A stretch of 64,000 bases of DNA, from the NCBI GenBank assembly GCA_001593865.1, contig LUCB01000007.1:86921-150920 (forward strand), read 5' to 3'. Positions 58,178-64,000 of this stretch are shown piece by piece. A model generated the notes under the pieces. That model saw only the letters and a program-made list of their open reading frames with translations, made no database searches and was not told the origin of the DNA. This DNA is from Candidatus Bathyarchaeota archaeon B24 (lineage in GTDB: Archaea; Thermoproteota; CALKCG01; B24). Positions within the stretch are counted from its first letter, which is position 1; every line of letters starts with the position of its first letter. A program made the position numbers and the translations under genes.

Positions 58178-59113
58178 CTAGATTTCTTTTTTGAAGACGA
58201 TGTATTGTCTGTAGATTTTCCATCCGCTTTTCAGGTAGAATCCTGTGGCAGCCCACCCTGCGACGACTTTAGACGCCCCGTATTCTTTGAGCCTTAGCAT
58301 GGCCTCCAGCAGTAGGCTCGTTCCGATCCCTCGCCCCCTGTACTCCTTGAGCACGCCTATCGGACCGAAGCCTGCTATGGGTTTACCTGGCCAGTAGCAC
58401 GCCCACCCTACGATTTTCCCATCTTTAACGGCCACGATGTGGCGGCCTTCTCTTCCGAAGTCTCTCTCCCACCCCTTAGGGAACCACTGTATCATGTCTA
58501 GCTTTTCGACGAACTCCCGCATCATCCCGATCATCTCAGGCCTATACGTCGTTATCTCGACCCCCATCTCCCTAATCCTCGCGACGGCTCTCCGCTGGTA
58601 TTCGCTAGGCTCGAAATCCACAAGGTCTGCGGCCACGTCGTCAAGCTTATCGACCCTATCAAACCCGTTCCTATCGAAGAAGCTCAGGAGCTTATCGTAC
58701 CTCACGTCTACTCCCGGGAAGAAGTAGCGGCCCGTGTACTCCACGACCTTGACGACGTGTTTACCCCTAGACCTTAGACGCTCGAAAACCTCGTCGAGCA
58801 ACCTCTCCCCGACGCCGCTCTCCCAGTAACCGTTTAGGAGGTAGAACCCCTTGATGTACCCGTCGTAAGCCTCCTCCGGCCTACCCCTACCGTCTCTACC
58901 CAAAACGCCTTCTCTGGCTACGGCGGCTATGAAGCCCACGACCCTTCCATCGTCAAGAGCCACCAGGTTAAGCTCTCTCTCGTAGTTCGGGTCCTCTAAA
59001 ACCACCCGTTTAAACCGTTCTTCGCTAACCCTATCGTATATGAGAACCTTATTCCAGCCTTCGACAACATCTGGGAGGTCGTCGCGTTCGAAAGGGCGGA
59101 TCCTGAACATCAT
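58178..59113 (-). CDS. Tandem GNAT-family N-acetyltransferase
   Basis: A 311-residue protein with two GNAT domains. The first (about 1-165) has LVALDDGRVVGFIAAVA, YIKGFYLLNGYWESGVGERLL. The second (about 170-311) has HIVAVKDGKIVGWACYWPG and FGPIGVLKEYRGRGIGTSLL, with the Q/RxxGxG/A acetyl-CoA motif. The N-terminal domain has a weaker CoA loop (ESGVGE). The ATG is at the predicted transcript start (TATA 59136-59148), so it is leaderless. Acceptor unknown; amino sugars or peptides are possible in this neighbourhood. Confidence 0.87.
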   Translation of the reverse strand: MMFRIRPFERDDLPDVVEGWNKVLIYDRVSEERFKRVVLEDPNYERELNLVALDDGRVVGFIAAVAREGVLGRDGRGRPEEAYDGYIKGFYLLNGYWESGVGERLLDEVFERLRSRGKHVVKVVEYTGRYFFPGVDVRYDKLLSFFDRNGFDRVDKLDDVAADLVDFEPSEYQRRAVARIREMGVEITTYRPEMIGMMREFVEKLDMIQWFPKGWERDFGREGRHIVAVKDGKIVGWACYWPGKPIAGFGPIGVLKEYRGRGIGTSLLLEAMLRLKEYGASKVVAGWAATGFYLKSGWKIYRQYIVFKKEI

Positions 59114-59135
59114 GAACCCATCTTAAACAGAATGA

Positions 59136-59148
59136 TAGTATAAAAATT
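59136..59148 (-). promoter_or_regulatory. TATA box of GNAT gene
   Basis: Minus-strand TTTTTATACTATC-like element centred about 28 nt upstream of ATG 59113, indicating leaderless initiation. Confidence 0.5.
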
Positions 59149-59198
59149 GCTGGGTTGTAAGAGCCATATAGCTTGCTGAAAAACCGATATAGAGATCT

Positions 59199-60851
59199 TT
59201 ACGGTAGGTTTAGGTCTATTCTACCCGCTGCGCCCCATAGCCTCGTGACTATGAGGTCTAACCCCTCAGGCTTTCTCTCAGAGAGCCAGAGCTCAGAGTA
59301 TATCCGGGCTAGGGCTATGTAGTCTGAAACCGTAGCCTTCCCTTCTATCCTCTTAAGCCCCGTCTCAAGGCATCTCCTTATGAACTCGAGGTCTTTAGGC
59401 AGTGTGACGTCTTTCAGCTCCTCCAGTATACGCCTCCACTCCCTAGCTATCCTATCGACCTGCTCTTTACTCATCCTCTTGAAGCGTCTCGTATCGTAGA
59501 GCACTTGTTTAAGCGTATCTGCTACCACGGGTTTTCCGAAGAGAATCCTCGCCTTGAACACAGGTTCAGGCTCCCCGGTCAAAGCCATCCACTTCTCCTC
59601 CCATTCTCCTTCGCCCTCGGCTATCTCCATAGACGCCAGTATAAGAGGGTCTAGGAGCGAGAATAGGCATTCTTCCCCGTCGTCTCCCCACGCCGTAACC
59701 ATGAACCCTAGTATCCCCTCCTCTCTAGCAGCCCTGAGGAAGTTTCTGAGGTTTGTAAGAGCCACCTCAAAGTTCGGGTAGTACCTAAGCCAGTTCGAGA
59801 GACCCGGGCAGGCAAGCTGCTCGAGACCTCTGCTCTTGAATATGTTTATCTTCTCCTTGAAGTGCTCCAACGGCTCTGGGCTGTAATCCCAGTTGGCTAT
59901 GACGCTCTTCTTCCATATGTCGCTTTCAAGCACCTCCGCCCACTTCTCCCTCGACCCCCTAGCCCCGGCTAGGTACATGCCGGATATCATGTCCCCCCAG
60001 AGTATAGGGGTTTTACCCTTGCTCCTCGCGATCTCCACAAGCCTCCTGTGGTGCATCTCGTATAGGCTTGGTCCCTCGAAGCTCCAGGTCTTATTGAGGC
60101 TCTTACCCCTCCCGAGCGCCCACGTCTCATCTCCCCCTATGTGTATGTATTTGGAGCGTGTAAGCTCCAAGGCGTCCTGTAGAAGCCTATAAGCGAACTC
60201 CCTAGCCTCCTCGTCGCTGACGTCTAGGCAGCCCTCCATCGGCCTATGCCACTCGCTGAACCTCCAGAACTCCGGTAGGGATAGTATATGCTCCATATGC
60301 CCGCACAGCTCCAGCGACGGAAACACCTCGACGCCCAGTTTTTCACCATACTCCACCACGCTCATCCACTCCTCCTCGGTCAGCCTACCCCTCAACAAGC
60401 CTATCTGCGGGTAGGTTTTCCATGGGAAGAGGTCTTCGACGTATATCGCGAAGTAGTTGTATTTGAGCAGGTAGAGCCATCTAAGGATGGATTTCAACGT
60501 TTCAGCCTTTGGAACCCCGCCCCTGGCTATGTCGAGGTGGAATCCCCGGAACTTGAAGCAGAACTCCTCCTCGACCGTGACCTCTGGAAGCTTACCCCCG
60601 CCTTGCCTCACGAGCTGGATAATGCTCGCATAACAGACCTTCTCGTCACCCCATATCTCTACGACTCCATCTTTAACCCTTAAACCAGTTCCTTCTCCCT
60701 CAGTTTTAACTATGCTCCAGCTGCCCTTAGGGATTTTAAATTCGGTGGCTAGAAACTCTGGAAAGTTTTTGAACCCGTCGAACTCGAACCATCTACCCGT
60801 GAAATCTAACCGTTTAGGTTCGGGAACGATGTAAACTTTTTCTCCAGCCAT
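59199..60851 (-). CDS. GH20 beta-N-acetylhexosaminidase
   Basis: A 550-residue enzyme removing terminal N-acetylglucosamine or N-acetylgalactosamine. The N-terminal domain (about 1-95) begins VYIVPEPKRLDF, typical of Glyco_hydro_20b. The TIM barrel starts FKFRGFHLDIARG; the catalytic Asp-Glu pair is in HIGGDETWA, with WGDMISG and an aromatic NWDYSPEP later. No signal peptide, so it acts on imported oligosaccharides. ATG 60851 lies about 28 nt after a TATA element (60872-60884) and is likely leaderless; TTG 60860 is an alternative. Divergent from the D-aminopeptidase gene. Confidence 0.9.
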   Translation of the reverse strand: MAGEKVYIVPEPKRLDFTGRWFEFDGFKNFPEFLATEFKIPKGSWSIVKTEGEGTGLRVKDGVVEIWGDEKVCYASIIQLVRQGGGKLPEVTVEEEFCFKFRGFHLDIARGGVPKAETLKSILRWLYLLKYNYFAIYVEDLFPWKTYPQIGLLRGRLTEEEWMSVVEYGEKLGVEVFPSLELCGHMEHILSLPEFWRFSEWHRPMEGCLDVSDEEAREFAYRLLQDALELTRSKYIHIGGDETWALGRGKSLNKTWSFEGPSLYEMHHRRLVEIARSKGKTPILWGDMISGMYLAGARGSREKWAEVLESDIWKKSVIANWDYSPEPLEHFKEKINIFKSRGLEQLACPGLSNWLRYYPNFEVALTNLRNFLRAAREEGILGFMVTAWGDDGEECLFSLLDPLILASMEIAEGEGEWEEKWMALTGEPEPVFKARILFGKPVVADTLKQVLYDTRRFKRMSKEQVDRIAREWRRILEELKDVTLPKDLEFIRRCLETGLKRIEGKATVSDYIALARIYSELWLSERKPEGLDLIVTRLWGAAGRIDLNLP

Positions 60852-60871
60852 GGATGACAATTTGTAAGGCT

Positions 60872-60884
60872 TAAGATTTAAGAC
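60872..60884 (-). promoter_or_regulatory. TATA box of GH20 gene
   Basis: Minus-strand TCTTAAATCTTAA. The predicted start is near 60853, at the ATG. Confidence 0.4.
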
Positions 60885-60977
60885 TTATCTCGGCTTGGTT
60901 TCGTAAAAAAAGGCTGGTATTACTGAAATGTAAATAACCCCCCTTCGCTATAGAATATTAGCGGCTGTGGTGGTCGG

Positions 60978-61790
60978 TTGAAAATCTATATATTTACAGA
61001 CCTGGAAGGTGTCAGCGGGGTTACCGAGTTTGAAAACAGGTCTGATACGAGCGCTTGGAACACCTATAAACGTAGACTCTACAGCCGTTTGCTGACCGAG
61101 GAGGTCAACGCCGCCGTGAAGGCGTGCTTCGACTCAGGAGCCTCCTACGTCTTGGTCAACGACGGACACGGCTCAGGCTACACGATAGACCCCGAGCTCA
61201 TAGACCCCAGGGTCGAGCTCATACACGGAACCCATAGACCGGAGTGGCTCCCCCTTATAGACCAGGGTTTCGACGCGATGCTCTTCATAGGAGCCCACTC
61301 CAAAGTAGGTACGAAGGGGGGTGTCCTTTACCATACGATGAGTGTGATGGTTAAGGAGATATCGATCAACAACATCCCGCTCGGAGAGATCGGGCTGGCC
61401 GCGTTCTACGCCGGAGTGTATGATGTACCTCTGGTTTTTCTATCTGGCGACGAGGCGGCTTGTAGGGAGGCGGAAGCCCTCATACCAGGCGTCGTGACGG
61501 TCGCGGTTAAACGAGGCTTGTCGAGGTTTTCCGCGGTAAGCATACCCCCGGTTAGGGCTAGGCGGCTTATAGAGGACGGCGTTAGGAGGGCGTTATCGAG
61601 GGTCGATAAGGTTAAGCCGTTCAAGATCGAGCCTCCCTACGTCTACCGCGAATACGTTTTCCGGGCCCCTAAAATAGAGACCCTCGTAAGCAACCCTGAT
61701 AGGCTTCCCAAGAGTTACGAGCTCCTTAAGGAGGTCCACGCTGAAACAGCCGAGCAACTAGTCAAGAGGGTTTGGCATCGATGCGTTTAA
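60978..61790 (+). CDS. M55-family D-aminopeptidase (DppA-like)
   Basis: A 270-residue zinc peptidase of the DppA family, which releases D-amino acids from peptides in Bacillus. Metal/catalytic segments: FTDLEGVSGV (Asp and Glu near the N-terminus), VLVNDGHGSG, FIGAHSKVGT (His) and YHTMS (His). TTG 60978 follows GGTGGTCGG. It is divergent from a GH20 hexosaminidase, a pairing that would suit degradation of bacterial cell wall fragments. Specificity is inferred from family. Confidence 0.9.
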   Translation: MKIYIFTDLEGVSGVTEFENRSDTSAWNTYKRRLYSRLLTEEVNAAVKACFDSGASYVLVNDGHGSGYTIDPELIDPRVELIHGTHRPEWLPLIDQGFDAMLFIGAHSKVGTKGGVLYHTMSVMVKEISINNIPLGEIGLAAFYAGVYDVPLVFLSGDEAACREAEALIPGVVTVAVKRGLSRFSAVSIPPVRARRLIEDGVRRALSRVDKVKPFKIEPPYVYREYVFRAPKIETLVSNPDRLPKSYELLKEVHAETAEQLVKRVWHRCV

Positions 61791-61888
61791 CCAGGCAAGA
61801 TGTCTAGCTATAATTCGTAACCCTTCGAGGGTTGAGGAGGTTGGTTTAGTTAAAATTATCGGGAGCGTGTTTTCTCCGCAAAAGTCTG

Positions 61889-63187
61889 CTAAGCGGCTTT
61901 CACCTCTACCGTGTTTCCAAGCCTGTTGTCGAAGCATATAATCAACCGTTCTCCCTTTTGAACCCAGGTGTTAGGACGAAGCTCGTCTACGCTTTTTTCA
62001 AGCTTCATGACGGTTTCAGAGGTCTTAGCCTCCGTCCACCCGCTTCTGAAGCTACCCTTCTCTAGGTATACCTCGTCGACCTTGAAGCCGCAGTTGAAGC
62101 TCACGGTTAGGTCAGGGCATGGAAACCGGTTATCGACGAACAGCCTCAAGTGGTCGGGGCTTTTATCCACGTGGATATCCAACGTCTTAGAAGCCGCATA
62201 GTAGCACGCTATCTCGCTGAGCTTCATCCATAAAACCCTGTCCCCGATAAGGGTGTTTATGCGTTTTAAAACCTCTTCCATAACCGCTAGCCCGTGTCTG
62301 GCGTCGTTCGACCATAGGCTGTTCCAGTGCGTATGGAAAACTACGTAGCTTCCCGCGTTCAACAGCTCTACGAGCCGCCCGGCTTTCCCGTCACCGGTTA
62401 TGTAGTAGTCCGCATACTCAAGAAGCCTCCTCCTGCTCCAGCTCCTCCTAGACTCAGGTGTCATGGTGCTCCAGATCACGTCGTCGTTTCCGCTTACGAT
62501 GCTTACGACAGCCTCACCCCTGTACTTGTCCAAGTAAGCCAGTCTCGGATAGACCACATAGGACCGTTTGTCTACTTTGAGAAAATACCACGCGAGCCCG
62601 GCTCCGTAGACCCTTTTAACCGCGTTCAACACGGCTCTAGCGTACTCAGCCTCCACGTCTATCCCGAAGGCTCCTGGAGACGTAACACCGTTTGTCTCGA
62701 ACCCTAGCTTCTTAAGGGTTTCCAACGCCTTAGCTATGTAGGGGGTTAAGGTCTCAGCTGTCTGCTGGCTGGCCCAGGTCTGCTCGTGCATCGGTAGAAG
62801 CTCGCCTGTTTTGAGGTCGACCGCGTTTGTGTGAGTTATCATCTCAGGCGTTATGTCGAACAGAGGAGCCACCTCATCCTTGACGAGTCTGACCCAGCGT
62901 TCGACCCCCTCCTTAGGGTATCCTCGTAGGCCTTCGTCTAAGTAACCTTGACCGGCGGGGTTCGGGATCACGCTGAACTTTCCTTTAACAGGCCACTTTT
63001 TAACTACCGATATGAAGTCTTCTAGGAAGTCGTTAGGTATGGTTTTGAACTCCTCGTAGTAGTCGGGATATTTTGGGTTCAAGTACTTCTTGAGATAGTA
63101 TAGGTGGTTGACGTAAGGCGCCGGGTCGTCGATTATAAGCGCTATAGGGGTCTTCAGCCTCGGAAACTCGACCCTGAAGTCGAACAT
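61889..63187 (-). CDS. Polysaccharide deacetylase-like protein (NodB-type fold, uncharacterised)
   Basis: A 432-residue protein beginning TPIALIIDDPAPYVNHLYY, a paired Asp as in NodB-like deacetylases, followed by GKFSVIPNPAGQG, ITHTNAVDLKTGELLPM and ETNGVTSPGAFGID, and a C-terminal His pair SYVVFHTHWNSLW. The last about 90 residues form a separate beta domain. The family is seen in glycan-degrading organisms but I know no proven reaction. ATG 63187 is 12 bp after the amidohydrolase stop, so the two form an operon. Confidence 0.65.
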   Translation of the reverse strand: MFDFRVEFPRLKTPIALIIDDPAPYVNHLYYLKKYLNPKYPDYYEEFKTIPNDFLEDFISVVKKWPVKGKFSVIPNPAGQGYLDEGLRGYPKEGVERWVRLVKDEVAPLFDITPEMITHTNAVDLKTGELLPMHEQTWASQQTAETLTPYIAKALETLKKLGFETNGVTSPGAFGIDVEAEYARAVLNAVKRVYGAGLAWYFLKVDKRSYVVYPRLAYLDKYRGEAVVSIVSGNDDVIWSTMTPESRRSWSRRRLLEYADYYITGDGKAGRLVELLNAGSYVVFHTHWNSLWSNDARHGLAVMEEVLKRINTLIGDRVLWMKLSEIACYYAASKTLDIHVDKSPDHLRLFVDNRFPCPDLTVSFNCGFKVDEVYLEKGSFRSGWTEAKTSETVMKLEKSVDELRPNTWVQKGERLIICFDNRLGNTVEVKAA

Positions 63188-63199
63188 GGTGGGTACACC

Positions 63200-63952
63200 T
63201 TAGACGAGGGTCTCCGCGTTTTTATAGAATATTCTCTCGAGGTCTTCGTCTGACACGCCTATCTGGGGGAGCACGGTCATCCAGAAGTGTATGTACCTCT
63301 GGAACTCGCCAGGCTGCGAATCGGTTCCGAACAGCAGCTTGGACGGCTTGATATCGTAGAAAAGCCTCCTATGGAGGGTTAAGGCTATGTAGAACGTGTG
63401 ACCACCAGATATGTCGAAGTACACGTTGGGGTTATGGTAGGATACCACGGCGGCCTCCTCGCACCATGGATGGCCTAAGTGAGCCCCTATGATCTTCAGC
63501 CTCGGAAAGCTTCTGGCTATGGTCTCTAAGTAGGCTGGACGCATGTTCCTAGACGATACCCTCCTAGCCTTATCCATAGGTGTTCTTGCTACGATACCTG
63601 TGTGGAACAGGGCGACCATGCCGTACTTCTCGACACGCTCGTAGTACGGAAAATAGTCGTCGTGGTCGTAAGGCTTAGGGGGATCTATGAGCTTGACGCC
63701 TACAAACCCATCGGCGTACAGGTCGTCCACCACGTCCACCGGGTCTCTACCGAGATCTACGTACCCGAAGCCCTTCACGAGGTCTGGATACTCCTTGAAA
63801 GCCCTCTTAACCACGTCGTTACCCGCCCCCTTGAACCCCTCTGGAAGCCCGCACATGAAGCACTTGACTATCCCAGCCTTCTCGCATGCCTCAGCAAACT
63901 TTTTAAAGTCTCCATCTGCAGGGGGATGTACATGAGCGTCTACAATCCTCAT
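63200..63952 (-). CDS. Amidohydrolase (COG2159-type), third copy
   Basis: A 250-residue TIM-barrel metallohydrolase. Ligands are intact: VDAHVHPP (HxH), ALFHTG (His), IIGAHLGHPW (His) and LLFGTDSQPG (Asp). The frame is open to ATG 63973, but ATG 63952 follows CTCGGTG and lies properly downstream of a TATA-like AGTTAAACATAT near 63988-63999, so it is preferred. Operon with the deacetylase-like gene. Substrate unknown. Confidence 0.85.
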   Translation of the reverse strand: MRIVDAHVHPPADGDFKKFAEACEKAGIVKCFMCGLPEGFKGAGNDVVKRAFKEYPDLVKGFGYVDLGRDPVDVVDDLYADGFVGVKLIDPPKPYDHDDYFPYYERVEKYGMVALFHTGIVARTPMDKARRVSSRNMRPAYLETIARSFPRLKIIGAHLGHPWCEEAAVVSYHNPNVYFDISGGHTFYIALTLHRRLFYDIKPSKLLFGTDSQPGEFQRYIHFWMTVLPQIGVSDEDLERIFYKNAETLV

Positions 63953-64000
63953 AAGCAGACACCGAGATAACATAGCGAAGACAGAGACATATGTTTAACT

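Noticed and set aside
1..64000. CRISPR array, rRNA genes, insertion sequences
   Set aside because: No regularly spaced direct repeats, rRNA-like segments or transposase genes were seen on reading both strands.

Overview
The window looks like an archaeal chromosome segment. The evidence is: archaeal/eukaryotic-type ribosomal proteins (S6e, S28e, L24e, L7Ae), aIF5B, archaeal-type adenylate kinase, the archaeal CO dehydrogenase/acetyl-CoA synthase (ACDS, cdh) genes, F420-dependent methylene-tetrahydromethanopterin reductase (Mer), LysW-carrier arginine/lysine biosynthesis, class III prepilins, AT-rich TATA boxes about 26 nt upstream of inferred starts, some leaderless genes, many TTG and GTG starts, and a tRNA without an encoded CCA. 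The gene set fits an anaerobic, CO2-fixing or acetogen-like member of the Thermoproteota, for example a Bathyarchaeia-type lineage. That placement is inference; no 16S gene is present.

Layout. 1-2.1 kb: sugar metabolism pair (Gfo/Idh/MocA oxidoreductase, fucose-isomerase-like). 2.1-6.4 kb: methyltransferase, rhomboid protease, a frameshifted Kef/CPA2 antiporter and a HEPN-MNT pair. 6.4-12.6 kb: LysW-pathway genes in two divergent groups (lysJ/argD and lysY/argC on minus; argG, lysW, lysZ, lysK on plus). 12.6-19.7 kb: Sua5, a polyol-type dehydrogenase, a TIM-barrel isomerase, mer with a small partner, a nuclease-like protein, a SWIM zinc-finger protein, a DUF89 phosphatase and a VapC/AbrB pair.

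19.7-33.1 kb is the energy core. It holds cooC, cdhB and cdhA (minus), then divergently cdhC-cdhD-cdhE-cooC2-cdhD2-cdhE2 (plus), then an AOR-family tungsten enzyme with a 16-cysteine ferredoxin (minus). Together with Mer this gives a carbonyl branch and part of the methyl branch of an H4MPT-type Wood-Ljungdahl pathway. The corrinoid/Fe-S protein (CdhDE) is duplicated.

33-44.4 kb: radical SAM, UspA, MFS transporter, three nitroreductases, S6e, aIF5B, two prepilin-like genes, adenylate kinase and the L24e-S28e-L7Ae cluster. 44.4-64 kb: a glycan/peptide catabolic region (beta-propeller glycosidase, LarA homolog, tRNA-Arg, M28 peptidase, AAC(3)-like acetyltransferase, two GH42-type enzymes, three amidohydrolases, GH20, D-aminopeptidase, deacetylase-like protein).

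Main points for a second look: the second CdhD/CdhE pair, whose cdhD2 has a strong Shine-Dalgarno with no canonical start codon at the expected place; a 66-bp perfect inverted duplication between two nitroreductase genes that are otherwise diverged; an amidohydrolase paralog that has lost its metal ligands beside an intact sibling; a decayed tRNA-Arg fragment about 0.85 kb from the intact gene, bracketing one orphan gene; a perfect 16-bp palindrome at a predicted transcription start; and four single-base frame disruptions in three genes, which could be assembly error or real.
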